The notes below the pieces were generated by a model. The model did no database searches and was not told the DNA's origin. It worked only from the letters and a program-made list of their open reading frames with translations. From Caldalkalibacillus mannanilyticus JCM 10596 (GTDB lineage Bacteria > Bacillota > Bacilli > Caldalkalibacillales > JCM-10596): a stretch of 64,000 bases of DNA. The stretch covers positions 62,001 to 126,000 of the forward strand of contig NZ_BAMO01000005.1 of the NCBI RefSeq assembly GCF_000615945.1, read 5' to 3'. Positions 1 through 9,579 of this stretch are shown in pieces (the stretch's first letter is position 1; every line of letters starts with the position of its first letter). The translations under genes were made by a program, and so were the position numbers.

Positions 1-16
1 CTATTCCATAAATATA

Positions 17-559
17 TTAGCGTTTCCAAGGAGTTCCTAGCTTAGGCAAAGCCCAGCGATCCAAGCCGTACCAACCAGCTACTTTCCATGCTAGTACTAG
101 CCAAGTTGCAAGAATAAACAGAACGGGATTGGTGCTCAATGTCCCAGCGAGCAAGAAGCTTACATTCATCAATCCACCAAAGAATGCGGCAATTCCTGTT
201 AGTAACCCTAAAATTAAACCTAATCCCACCAATACCTCTCCATAAGCTACAAAATAAGAAAATATGGTCGCATTGGGAAGGGCTATATTTTCAATAAACC
301 AGGCATACCAGCCAGGAACATCTCCTCCTTCTGCTGCTTTTGCCAAGGCTCCTTGTAGATATCCACCAACTGCGGCACCCGCATTCTCTCCAGTCCAAGC
401 GGGGTTAAAGACTTTCTTCCATCCTGCTGTCAACCATGCCCAGCCAACATACAGGCGAATCACTAGCCAAATCCAAGCGGAACGTGTGTCATTAAATAGA
501 AAATTAGAAACAGGGTTTTCAGGTACAATGATGTGTTTATCTTTCATAACTGTGTTCAT
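17..559 (-). CDS. DoxX-family integral membrane protein
   Basis: A 180-residue protein with about four hydrophobic segments (around residues 30-50, 95-115, 117-137 and 140-165), matching the DoxX/DoxD-like family. Members are small inner-membrane proteins, some linked to thiosulfate:quinone oxidoreductase or to redox and detoxification complexes; the reaction here cannot be deduced. The N-terminal 25 residues are polar and cytoplasmic. The ATG at 559 follows an AGGAGGG ribosome site. An FNR/CRP-type palindrome lies about 70 bases upstream at a distance suited to activation. The gene stands alone on the minus strand. Confidence 0.85.
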   Translation of the reverse strand: MNTVMKDKHIIVPENPVSNFLFNDTRSAWIWLVIRLYVGWAWLTAGWKKVFNPAWTGENAGAAVGGYLQGALAKAAEGGDVPGWYAWFIENIALPNATIFSYFVAYGEVLVGLGLILGLLTGIAAFFGGLMNVSFLLAGTLSTNPVLFILATWLVLAWKVAGWYGLDRWALPKLGTPWKR

Positions 560-591
560 TGGGTATCCCTCCTAATTTCTTGATGTATCTT

Positions 592-642
592 ACACCTTTA
601 TGATACAATTACCCCTGCGCATCCGATGTGACGTACATCACA
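592..642 (-). promoter_or_regulatory. FNR/CRP-type activator site and promoter for the DoxX gene
   Basis: The palindrome TGTGACGTACATCACA (627-642) fits TGTGA-N6-TCACA, the site of Bacillus Fnr and CRP relatives. On the minus strand a TATCAT -10 element lies at 605-600, which puts the start near 593. The palindrome centre (634.5) is then about 41.5 bases upstream, the classic class II activator position. No good -35 is seen. The binding protein is not in the window. Confidence 0.55.
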
Positions 643-766
643 CAAAGGTTGCTAATTATGAACAAATTAAGACTGTTCAAAATTTTCCAAGAAAAATCAA
701 GGAGAAGTTAATAACTAGACTTCCCTCAAATGGAGGTTTTACTCCAACTTATGGTTAGAACCAAAT

Positions 767-806
767 AAAAAAAGATGACCCCTGCTTAGAGCCATCTCTT
801 GTTTCT
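767..806 (-). terminator. Rho-independent terminator after the GGDEF gene
   Basis: On the minus strand an imperfect stem (AGATGGCTC pairing with GGGTCATCT) is followed by a run of seven T residues, just past the diguanylate cyclase stop. Confidence 0.6.
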
Positions 807-817
807 CTTTCCTTTTT

Positions 818-2634
818 CTAAAAACAAATTTTATAGACCACCTTGTTCTTGCCTGTTCTTTTTGCTTCATGCACTAGCTCGTCCACTTCTTTAAAAACTT
901 CTTCCACGGCTAAAGCAGATTTTTTACAAACGCCAGCACTTATGGTCGTTTTTAATTGATCATACTCCCATTCTAATGCTTCCACATTTTTTCTGATCCG
1001 TTCGATAATTTTGACAGCATCCTCCAGAGTAGTATCTTTGATGATGATAATAAATTCTTCTCCTCCATAGCGCCCGATCTCATCTTGCTCTCTGATCGAC
1101 ATCTTGATTGTATCAACCACTCGCTTTAATACGTCATCTCCAACAAGATATCCCAAAGTGTCATTAATGGATTTAAAATTATCAATATCGACTAAAGCAA
1201 TGACGCTATCCTTTTTAACCTCCTTGTCCAAAATTTCAAAGATCTTTTCGCGATTAAAGACTCCCGTTAGTCCATCTGTAATCGATTGATGGTACAACTG
1301 GTTTTTTAGTTGGTTAATTTTTTTATTTTCGTGTATTTTCCAAGTAATTGCACCAATTAATAGAAGAATCACTAGGGTAGAAAGATATAAGGAAATACGC
1401 TGGTATTCAATTTTCTTATTTTGTGCATTCTGCAATTCAAAAAGCAAATCAATCTTCCCTGTCAGTTCTTTTTCAGAAAACTCTCTCAGCTTAGAGGAGG
1501 CTTCATCCCAGCTTTTAAGCAGTTCAGGGTTTTTATCCCTTTCAATGATCCTCACGAAAATATCCGCCGCTTCTTGATAATCTCCATGCTCATAATAGCA
1601 CTCGCCAGAAACATTTCTACATAATTAAGATAGGAATAAGGTTTTTCGATATGCTGAATCGTTTCAAGGATTTCCCTACTAAAGTAATAGCTTGCAATCG
1701 CCTCTTCAATCATATGAAAATCCTGTTCAATTTGCCCTTTAAATACGTATAGAAAATACAAAGTCGGTTTAGAAATATAGAGGTCATTCGCCTTTTCAAT
1801 TAACACATTGATTTCTTTCAGAATAGCGGCTTTTTCTGATTCTTCTAGAGCAAACTTAGCCTTCGTTGATAATATGTTCCCTTCGGCAAGAAACTGCATA
1901 TTAAAGACCATATTGCTATTCTGCTCTACGCTTTGATACGCTGTCATGGCCGGTCCATAGTACTTCAATGCCTTCTCATACTCTTGATACGAATAATAAA
2001 TATGACCCATGATAGTGTAATAAATGGCTTTATATTCCTCATTTTTGTTTTTAGTCGCTAAAAGGATCAGCTTTTCAAGATACTCGTTTGCTTTTTCGTC
2101 GTTGGTCAAATAGTAATAAGCGAGAGCTATTGTATCATAAGCATACATCTCAGTTATTTTATCCTGATTTAGTTCTGCTAATTCTAAAAGCCTGCTCCCA
2201 TAATCAATAAGTTCTCCACTGTCTCCATAGAAATCACTCAGCTCAATTTGTCTTTTGAGCACTGCGATTTCTACGTCGGTATGATTGGTTATTTTACTAA
2301 GTTCCTTAGATTTTCCATAATACTCTTGGGCACTCTCAAAATCATTATGAACAACACTATAAAGTCCTTTTAAATAAAAATAAATGTCAGGACGATCCGC
2401 CTTTATCCGTTCTTGGTCTTGCTCAAACCTATGAATCAATTCTTTTAAACCTTCATCTGTTCGTTGCATTGCTTCTATATTCTGAATCGTCAAAGATTCA
2501 AAGGCATGAGCAGGAACAGAATTAAGCATCCAAATCATAATGATGAATGCTATTAGTGAACAGCCTTTGCTACTTGAACTTTTAGGAATAGTAAACGATG
2601 TACCTTTCCATAAGGTGTTCTTCATTATTCTCAT
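818..2634 (-). CDS. TPR-GGDEF diguanylate cyclase, membrane-anchored (frameshifted)
   Basis: Two reading frames form one gene. The 5' part (1552-2634) has a signal/anchor segment (about residues 27-45) and helical TPR-like repeats. The 3' part (818-1555) has a transmembrane segment (its residues 56-73) and a GGDEF domain with GGEEF at 164-168 and an RxxD inhibitory site at 155-158 five residues before it. This predicts an active, product-inhibited c-di-GMP synthase. Near 1597 the 5' frame runs into a stop, while the other frame reads YYEHGDYQEAADIF, a typical TPR helix pair leading directly into the 3' part. One inserted base (ct to ctt) restores a protein of about 605 residues. Without repair the TPR sensor and the cyclase are separated. 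Confidence 0.85.
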
Positions 2635-2840
2635 GGTCCACGCCCTCTAGTTTATTAGTCCTTCAATCATAAATCCAACATATTCCTCAACCACTTATAA
2701 AAGCTTTCTATATATCCTATTATATCAGGTTTAGGAAGTGAGGAAATTTACTATTTTCAATGAAAATATTCCCAACCTTTGGCGGTCAATCATCGCTATC
2801 CCCTTCTTCAATTTTGGGCAATCATTCACATTATTTTTTA

Positions 2841-2870
2841 TAGACAATACTGTGCGTCACACTATATAAT
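2841..2870 (+). promoter_or_regulatory. Promoter with PadR-like operator
   Basis: TAGACA (2841-2846), an 18-base spacer and TATAAT (2865-2870) precede the PadR gene. The spacer contains the inverted repeat ATACTGTG-cgt-CACACTAT (2847-2865), the usual position for PadR-family autorepression. Confidence 0.55.
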
Positions 2871-2891
2871 GTTACCAAAGGAGGTTGCTAC

Positions 2892-3236
2892 ATGTCAGAA
2901 AGAGAAGCCATTATTCAAAATATTCAACAGGAAATGAAACGAGGAACCTTAGTTTTGGCGGTTTTAACCCAAATGGACCAACCACAGTACGGTTACTCTC
3001 TTATACAAGCACTTAACAAACAAGGACTTATGGTAGAGCAAAATACCCTATATCCCCTGTTGCGAAGAATTGAAAAGCAAGGACTCTTAGAATCTATATG
3101 GCAAGTGGAGGGAAATCGCCCAAGGCGATACTATAAAATCAGTGAGCTAGGGATTCAGGTACGGAATGAGCTTATCAATGAATGGAAGAACTTCGAAAAA
3201 ACCATGTCAAATTTAATAGGAGGCGAAAATGATTAA
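2892..3236 (+). CDS. PadR-family transcriptional regulator
   Basis: A 114-residue winged-helix protein of the short PadR type (DNA-binding domain plus a C-terminal dimerisation helix). It shows the YGYSLIQAL...NTLYPLLRRIEKQGLLES pattern of the family. The AAAGGAGG site sits 7 bases before the ATG. It overlaps the next gene by 8 bases; PadR/HAAS pairs are common in Bacilli, where the regulator represses a membrane partner gene. It probably binds the inverted repeat inside its own promoter. The inducing signal is unknown. Confidence 0.9.
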   Translation: MSEREAIIQNIQQEMKRGTLVLAVLTQMDQPQYGYSLIQALNKQGLMVEQNTLYPLLRRIEKQGLLESIWQVEGNRPRRYYKISELGIQVRNELINEWKNFEKTMSNLIGGEND

Positions 3237-4187
3237 AGATTATCTATACACCATTGGGAAATATTTATCCCCTGCCCAGAAGGATGAGGTGCTCAAAGAA
3301 ATTGAAGCCAATCTTTATGATTATCTAGAAGAAAATTTCGGAACAAAAGAGTATGCCGAAGAAGAAATTGAAAAAGCAATCAAGTCCATGGGACATCCAC
3401 GTAAGGTTGCTGAAGCTTATATGAACGGTCCAAGATGCCTGATTGGTCCTGCTTATATCGATACCTATTGGTTGGTACTAAAAATCGCCTTCATCGGTAC
3501 AGCTATTGGCTTAACAGTGGCAAATATTCTACCTTACCTGAAGCAAAGGATGGCATACAGTTTTTCTTAAAATTGCTTGCTCAGTTTTGGCAATCTGCTC
3601 TCTCTATTGTTGGAATGGTCACATTAATATTTGCAGCTATACATTATTACCGTCCACATGATGTGATCGTCAATGACGAACAGTGGTCATTAAGCTCCTT
3701 AGACAAAGCGCCAGAGCCCACACAGACCATTAAAAGATTTGATTTAATTGTTGAAACGTTTTTTATCTGCTTAGGATTAGTGGTTATTAATCAATCGACC
3801 CCTTTCTTTACTGTCGACATTAACACTGTTGTGATTCCCATGATTCATATGGAATACTTTGCTCCGTATATCATTGGGATTAACCTATTACTAGGTGCCT
3901 CTCTTTTACTGAACATGTATCTCCTGTTTAAAGGACAATGGCAAGCTCAAACAAGAGTACTCTCTTCATTCCTAGACATCCTTGGTATCCTCCTCGTTGC
4001 CAAATTGATTTTCACACCTGAGATATGGGACTTTTCAACAATTTCAACAGCCTTGGGTGAAGATGCTGACCGTATTCTACAACTCGTGCAAACAGGGATC
4101 TATATTGGATTTGCTGTTTTTGTCATCATTACTCTTTACGAGGTTTTCCGTCATCTCAAGGTTTTATTAGAAAGCAAAAAATCCTAA
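3229..4187 (+). CDS. HAAS-domain membrane protein, PadR partner (frameshifted)
   Basis: The N-terminal 75 residues form the helical HAAS/DUF1700-type signalling domain (GKYLSPAQKDEVLKEIEAN; GHPRKVAEAYMN), followed by six or so membrane segments. The first frame stops at 3570. The membrane part continues in the frame that ends at 4187 (VTLIFAAIHYYRP, then FICLGLVVIN). The break lies between about 3535 and 3566; adding a T in the run at 3559-3563 would join them (about 319 residues). Translation is coupled to the PadR gene by an 8-base overlap with AGGAGG upstream. The family is thought to act as a membrane sensor or anti-regulator. Confidence 0.8.
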
Positions 4188-4196
4188 ATTGAAATC

Positions 4197-4225
4197 ATGC
4201 TACCTTCTCATGATGAAGGTAGCAT
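4197..4225. terminator. Hairpin terminator between convergent genes
   Basis: A perfect 11-base stem (ATGCTACCTTC with GAAGGTAGCAT) around a 7-base loop, just after the HAAS gene. The T-tract is weak on both sides. It may serve both convergent genes. Confidence 0.55.
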
Positions 4226-4297
4226 AATACATTTAGGCTTTCTCATGATACATCTAGACTTTCTATATAAGCTTTCATTGAAGCCTTGTTCCAATGA

Positions 4298-5935
4298 TTA
4301 AAAGCTTTCATTTAATAGGGTAATATCTTCCTCTAACGTATTCTTTAAATCAACGCCTAATCTTTGAACCTTTTCTTGATAATAAGCTTTTACATCCTCC
4401 CATCTATAGTACGGATAATGCTCCGTTTCTATAGGAAAGGCAATCTCTTGTTCGTTTCTTAACATCTTCACCAAGTAGTCATTCCCATTTGAATAAAGAA
4501 CCCACTGGATGTTAGCAGCCATTGGCGAAATAACAGAGGCCTTCCAAATTTGAGATACTTGTTCCGCTTGAGCTGTACTTACATTTGCACCTTGGATATC
4601 TAAAAATGAGGATAGAGGAATGATCGTTTCGGCATGGGCAAATCTAAATATACCAGCAACATCTTGCTTTCTCAGTGATTCTTCAGTAGAAACAATCAGT
4701 TCCTTCACTAGCGGTGCACTAATATTTTGTGGAAGATCCGTTGATGGTAAAGACGGTCCTTTTTCATAAAAATCCTCTATGCTATCTATCCCCTCGTACC
4801 ATTGCAACTGAGCGTCTGTAAAATACTTTCTAAATTCAAAGGGTCCTTCCCCTTTTAAGTTCGACGAAATAATATAGAGCTGATAGAGATTGAAAGCGGC
4901 GTCTGTTGGATTCTTCAGATTCACTTTTCCTTTTTCATCTTTTAATTTGAACTCTCCCGCTGCTAAGCGATTGTAAAATGCTTCGGAAAAAAGCTGTAAG
5001 AGCACTTCTCTTGCATAAATCGTGCTTTGCTCTCTAGATAGATATTCTTTATAAATCCCGATCCATTCTCCGTTATCTTTGTACTCCTTATAATTAGGCG
5101 AGATATCAAAAGGTCTTAAATAAGGATCTCTGTTTTCTTCATAGGATGAAGATTCGATGTCCAGATCCATCCCCGCTAAGCTTTCTCTTAGTCCATTGAG
5201 AAATTCATCTCTGCTGTCAGGGGCTCGATCCTTGAACGTAGCAAACGCCTTGATTTGTTTCTCTTCACCAAAAATACCTCTATAATGATGCCCTGCTCTG
5301 ATTCCCATATCCTTTAATTCTTGCTTTCCAGAGATGGTCAGTTGGCCATAATTTTCTCTTTCCACTTCCATGAGTCTAGCCACCTCATTTTTCAGTTCTC
5401 TTCCTACATCCGTAATGTCTCCCTCATTTTCAGCGATGGTTAATAGCTCCATCAGTGTTTTATCATACTTAGCACTGGATAAATGCCTTGAACCATGTCT
5501 TCCTACATGATTGATAAAAATCGGTTCATAGCCTGCTGGTGGTTCAGTATAAGTGGTTTCTTGATAAGGATATGGAGCCTTCGTACTCAGAAATTCATTC
5601 TTTTCTTCCAATAATTGATGATCTCCTGAAACTTTTGCCCGTACATAGACCGTATTTGTCTTTTCATCCCATTCAACCGTTTTCCCTAGAGCATCCGCCA
5701 ACGCTCTTATGGGAACATAGACTCTTCCATCGGCAAGAAAGGGTTCCATTGAATTGTCATTTTCACCGTTTGCAAAGTGAATCTTTTGTCCTTCTAACAC
5801 CAAAGAAATAGGTCCACCTGAAACTTCCAGTGTTCTTTTCGTAGTTGCAGCAAAAGCATTGATCACAAATGTAAGTGTTAACAGTCCCATTACTAGGATC
5901 GCTACTATGCTCTTTTTCGTTCTTTTGTTCAGCAT
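4298..5935 (-). CDS. Secreted MINPP-type histidine phosphatase with N-terminal stalk-like domain
   Basis: Starting at the ATG at 5935 (GGGAGG site; an upstream in-frame ATG at 5980 lacks one) gives 545 residues. Residues 1-30 are a signal peptide ending AFA-A. Residues about 33-100 are a copper-amine-oxidase-N-like beta domain (DGRVYVPIRALADALG). The rest is a branch-2 histidine phosphatase with RHGSR at 146-150 and the proton-donor HAE at 434-436. HAE rather than HD is typical of multiple inositol polyphosphate phosphatases, so release of phosphate from phytate or similar esters outside the cell is likely. Substrate is inferred, not shown. The gene is monocistronic. Confidence 0.85.
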   Translation of the reverse strand: MLNKRTKKSIVAILVMGLLTLTFVINAFAATTKRTLEVSGGPISLVLEGQKIHFANGENDNSMEPFLADGRVYVPIRALADALGKTVEWDEKTNTVYVRAKVSGDHQLLEEKNEFLSTKAPYPYQETTYTEPPAGYEPIFINHVGRHGSRHLSSAKYDKTLMELLTIAENEGDITDVGRELKNEVARLMEVERENYGQLTISGKQELKDMGIRAGHHYRGIFGEEKQIKAFATFKDRAPDSRDEFLNGLRESLAGMDLDIESSSYEENRDPYLRPFDISPNYKEYKDNGEWIGIYKEYLSREQSTIYAREVLLQLFSEAFYNRLAAGEFKLKDEKGKVNLKNPTDAAFNLYQLYIISSNLKGEGPFEFRKYFTDAQLQWYEGIDSIEDFYEKGPSLPSTDLPQNISAPLVKELIVSTEESLRKQDVAGIFRFAHAETIIPLSSFLDIQGANVSTAQAEQVSQIWKASVISPMAANIQWVLYSNGNDYLVKMLRNEQEIAFPIETEHYPYYRWEDVKAYYQEKVQRLGVDLKNTLEEDITLLNESF

Positions 5936-6101
5936 GCTTGTTTCCTCCCAAAATGATAGATCTTCTCTTTTAGCGCACACTCCAAGTCTATGTAGTTTTT
6001 TTTATAAGAAATGTGTGCTTCATTTCATTATAGGTTTAGATTATTAATCAAATATTTTGAACTTGTTTGCTTTTTGTAAATTTCATCCCGGTTTTGGAGT
6101 T

Positions 6102-6144
6102 AAAAAAAAGCTCTCAATCATCATGACTAGATGATCGACAGCCT
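6102..6144 (-). terminator. Terminator downstream of the AraC/GyrI gene
   Basis: On the minus strand an imperfect stem (GCTGTCGATCATC with GATGATTGAGAGC, loop tagtcat) is followed by eight T residues. Confidence 0.6.
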
Positions 6145-6227
6145 TTTTCGCCTTTTTATTATTGTACTTCTGAAATCAACTTTCTGAAGTATCGTACTCT
6201 CACTTATTTAGAAGACAGCACGCACAC

Positions 6228-7079
6228 CTATCCTTTATTTTTCACAACGGGCATCCAGATTTCACTCCTGTTTTCCTTACTTGCCAGGATTTCTGGACCT
6301 TCGACATGTTCATATCCTGATGATGGGAACCACTCAGAATAGATTCTGCTCCAGGTATCTTGGACTTCCTCCCATTCTCCCTCTACTTCAAAAACAGCCC
6401 AAGTAAACGCAGAGATATCTAGCGACTCCAAGTTATTTGGACAAGGTTTCGTCGTGGCAGCAGCAATATAAAAATCTAGTTCACCCTGCTCTGATCGTTC
6501 CTCTGAAAAATTAGCACAGACATTGATCACTCCAAAAGGCTCCAGATTAGAAAGTCCCATGATTTGGTTGGAGGTTTCTTCACTAATTGTCTCCCACATC
6601 TCTACAATCTCTGGATTTGATCCAGTGGGAACTAACTTGATCCTCTTTTTCAAGCCTACCACACGAAATGCTTCCTTCTCTTCTATTCTGTATTTCATTT
6701 CCGTTCCTCCCTTAATTGATAATTGAAAGGTCATTCTTGGATAAGCCTTCAATGAATAGCCTTGGTTCCTCGCCTCTGTTGGCGTGACACCATGCAAAAG
6801 TTGGAAGGCTCTTGCAAATGAATCTGGCGATTGGTAACCGTACTTTATAGCCACATCAATGACTCTCACATCACGGCTTTTCAGATCAAACGCTGCCAAA
6901 GTAAGCCTTCTACGACGAATGTATTCTGAAAGCGTGACTCCTGAAAGGAAAGAAAACATCCGTTTAAAATGATATTCAGAGCAGCAGGCGATTCTCGCCA
7001 TTTCTCTGTAGTCGATACCATTCGTCAAGTTTTCTTCAATATAGCTTAGCGCCTTATTCATGTTTTCAAGTGAATCCAT
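6228..7079 (-). CDS. AraC-family regulator with GyrI-like effector domain
   Basis: 283 residues. Residues 1-105 hold two AraC-type helix-turn-helix units ([37 protein letters not shown]). Residues about 125-283 form a GyrI-like/Rob-type small-molecule binding domain ([11 protein letters not shown] ... [15 protein letters not shown]). Proteins of this layout activate efflux or detoxification genes when they bind hydrophobic drugs; the targets are not evident here. The ATG follows GGGAGG. It is flanked by genes with no obvious link. Confidence 0.9.
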   Translation of the reverse strand: MDSLENMNKALSYIEENLTNGIDYREMARIACCSEYHFKRMFSFLSGVTLSEYIRRRRLTLAAFDLKSRDVRVIDVAIKYGYQSPDSFARAFQLLHGVTPTEARNQGYSLKAYPRMTFQLSIKGGTEMKYRIEEKEAFRVVGLKKRIKLVPTGSNPEIVEMWETISEETSNQIMGLSNLEPFGVINVCANFSEERSEQGELDFYIAAATTKPCPNNLESLDISAFTWAVFEVEGEWEEVQDTWSRIYSEWFPSSGYEHVEGPEILASKENRSEIWMPVVKNKG

Positions 7080-7218
7080 TTTATGACCTCCCTTTATTCA
7101 AAAGGATAGCAAATCTAGAAATGAAACGTCCGACATTCGGTGCACGATTTTGTAGGATGTTCTATGAACAATGGCTTCCACTTCCCATGCCTCTTCGTTC
7201 AGCTTAGCTTATTTCACA

Positions 7219-7650
7219 TTATTTCTTTCTACTAAAATAAGGACCACACCAGTCCCGTTCATGTGTATTGACATATGTCCAATTGAATTCCTTATCTGTC
7301 ACATAAATATCAGATTCATTGAACAGATCTTCAGCCGTCAACAAAGCAGCATTTTCAACCAATAGCGCAAAATCTAAATGTTGAAAAAAAATATAACAGC
7401 TTTCCTTTCGTTCTTGGTTGAAGGCTATTTGAGCTTCTTTCTCTTTTAAACATTCTTTCTTCTCATAACTAAATATGTGCCACAAATAGCCACATGCACC
7501 TCCAGCATCATGTAACATGATAGATTTCTTTTCATCAGCACTTAGATGATGAACGAATTCTTCTTCCCATCTCTTTCTTAAGTAAGCTCCCCACTTAGGT
7601 ATTTCTTGTGTTTTTATTTTTTTACTTCTTAGCGTATAGATGATATTCAT
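7219..7650 (-). CDS. DUF4275 family protein
   Basis: A 143-residue soluble protein resembling the DUF4275 family of Bacilli (WEEEFVHHLS; CGYLWHIFSYEK near the middle; WTYVNTHERDWCGPYF at the C-terminus). The function of the family is not known to me. No signal peptide or membrane segment. It stands between the AraC regulator and the natK kinase, with 68 bases to the latter. Confidence 0.75.
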   Translation of the reverse strand: MNIIYTLRSKKIKTQEIPKWGAYLRKRWEEEFVHHLSADEKKSIMLHDAGGACGYLWHIFSYEKKECLKEKEAQIAFNQERKESCYIFFQHLDFALLVENAALLTAEDLFNESDIYVTDKEFNWTYVNTHERDWCGPYFSRKK

Positions 7651-7718
7651 TTCCTTTTCTCCATTTCGGCAGGCGGGATTCTAACGTACAGAAAGCTTTG
7701 TTCTAAACTCATTTTCAG

Positions 7719-8688
7719 TTACTGAATAGCAAGAATCTTAATCTTCACTTCAAATTCCTCATCCTTATGGACAAAATCCAGGAATCCTTGGTGCTCCTCC
7801 ACGATATCCTTAATGATTTTTGTCCCCAGTCCTTCGTGTGCTTCACCCTTTGTCGACTTTCCATACGTTTGAAATAATCCATCTAGTATAGGAGAAGGGA
7901 TAGGTAAACTATTGTTTTTACATAGAAGTAGATACAAACCGCTTCTTTTGTAGAATTGCACGGTCAGCAGCGGCGCTTGATTTCGTGCTTTTTGCCATTC
8001 TTCACAAGCATCCAGACTGTTCGATAAGAGATTCCCGATAAGATTGACTATTTTTTGGTCAGAAATAGGTAGCGTAGAAATGGGGACATCTAAGTCGTAG
8101 ACAACCTCTATCCCCAGTGCTTGGCACGCTTGTAGGTTTGGTGCAAAACTCCAGCTACCGCGCCCCTCTCTCCTTTAATCGAAAAATTGGTTTCCTCATA
8201 GTTATCTACTAACGCATCTAGATACTTCTTGGCTTCTATTGATCTGCCATCCTCCAGCATAAAGTGCAAGGCTGACACATGCTTTAGAAAATCATGTCGC
8301 TCACTACGAACCATCCGAAACGTTTCATTGATAGCGGCTAGCTGCTCTTCATGATGTTGACTATTGCGCAAAAGCACAGCGATTTTTTCTCCCAATAAGC
8401 CCTGACAAACTCCAATCCAATAAAGAGGGTTAACGGAAGCAAATGCAGCCAAAAAGGAAGCTCCACAATATAGAAAAAGAAAAGAAGCCCTTGTAAAACA
8501 GCAAGTAAACCATTCCACTTCCAGCCTACATACTCTAAGTGCAACAACACTCTTCTAGACAAAAAATAAGCCACTCCACCTGTCATAACAATAAGAATAT
8601 AAAAAGGGATTCTTTCACCCAGCCAGAGGTTCAGATGAAAGAAACCAAGTAAAGCAAGCACTGTCCAATATTGATTTGCTCGTTTCAA
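7719..8688 (-). CDS. natK: NatK-like sensor histidine kinase (two frameshifts)
   Basis: Three frames read as one kinase of about 323 residues. The 5' part (8338-8688, TTG start) is four to five membrane segments. The middle (8108-8518) holds the phosphoacceptor helix with RSERHDFLKHVSALH. The 3' part holds the N box (NLIGNLLSNSLDAC, in frame upstream of 7961) and a GHKL ATPase end (GLGTKIIKDIVEEH). Adding one A to the A6 run near 8380 and one G to the G4 run near 8118 restores continuity. It lies 17 bases after natR, the Bacillus natK-natR arrangement. Its partner is the LytTR regulator upstream. Confidence 0.8.
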
Positions 8689-8705
8689 ATGAAGTTCACC
8701 CTTTG

Positions 8706-9404
8706 TTAAAAATAATTTTGCTGTAAAAAATCCACCTTATCTTTTGTAATCATTGCCTGCTTCTCTAGCCCTTCAAAAGAAACGACATACGAGTTCTTAG
8801 CATAGAGTGAGAAATTTCTCACGTAGTGGATGTTAATAATAAAGGAGCGATGTGAACGAAGAAAGTCCCGCTCTCTTAGCTCTCCTTCTAGTTCATTTAA
8901 TGTTTGATACGTTTTGATCTGCCCTGTTTTGGTATAAATCGTAGTCGAACGTCCGGAGCGCTCTATGAACACAATATCCTTCTTTTGCACGATATGAATA
9001 TCGTTTTTTTGTTTGATATACAATCTGCCCGTCATTTCAGCTGACTTATTCTTTTCTATCAATCTTTCAATACTCTTGATCAAGCGTTCCTTGGAGTATG
9101 GCTTCATGATGTAATCATGGACATTCAATTCAAATGCGTGAACGGCATAGCCACTGCTTCCAGTTACAAAAATCACGGCTATGTCCAGCGCATGAGAGTG
9201 GATTATATCCGCCAGTTCATAGCCTGATAAATTTGGCATTTCGATATCGGCAATCAACAAATCTACTGCCTTCTTTTTGATATAATCATATGCCTCCTCC
9301 GCAGATTGAGTAGAGAACACAATCTCTATGTTAGGAAGCCCCGTTACAATGCCATTTAATTTATCTAAGTCAATATATCGATCATCGACAAGTCCTACCT
9401 TCAT
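8706..9404 (-). CDS. natR: LytTR-family response regulator NatR
   Basis: 232 residues. The receiver domain (1-120) has the acidic pair D7/D8, phosphoacceptor D53 and the MKPY lysine. A LytTR DNA-binding domain covers about 135-232 (FLRSHRSFIINIHYVRNF). It is the first gene of a leftward natR-natK unit and divergent from natAB, and a 21-base-spaced direct repeat sits between them. By analogy with Bacillus subtilis it should activate natAB in response to the kinase. Confidence 0.87.
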   Translation of the reverse strand: MKVGLVDDRYIDLDKLNGIVTGLPNIEIVFSTQSAEEAYDYIKKKAVDLLIADIEMPNLSGYELADIIHSHALDIAVIFVTGSSGYAVHAFELNVHDYIMKPYSKERLIKSIERLIEKNKSAEMTGRLYIKQKNDIHIVQKKDIVFIERSGRSTTIYTKTGQIKTYQTLNELEGELRERDFLRSHRSFIINIHYVRNFSLYAKNSYVVSFEGLEKQAMITKDKVDFLQQNYF

Positions 9405-9474
9405 ACTTCCGCCTCGCTTGTTAGGTAACGTAGTTATTCTTTATTTTACCACTATTTTTAGGTTTTTGATCCTT

Positions 9475-9539
9475 TTTACGACATGAAAAGGCATATTCAC
9501 GACATAACTAGTGATTCTCTCCAAGCTTGAAGCTATGAT
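9475..9539 (+). promoter_or_regulatory. LytTR direct-repeat operator and natAB promoter
   Basis: Two near-identical decamers, TTTACGACAT (9475-9484) and TTCACGACAT (9496-9505), are exactly 21 bases apart, two helical turns, as for paired LytTR sites. A TATGAT -10 lies at 9534-9539 with a poor -35 just after the second repeat. This is the layout of an activator-dependent promoter. Confidence 0.6.
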
Positions 9540-9579
9540 AAGGACAACAAGACATCAAATCTAATGAGGTGAAAAAAAC

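Noticed and set aside
818-2634. Programmed -1 frameshift between TPR and GGDEF parts
   Set aside because: No slippery heptamer or downstream structure was seen at 1597, and the same one-base loss recurs in about twenty unrelated genes.
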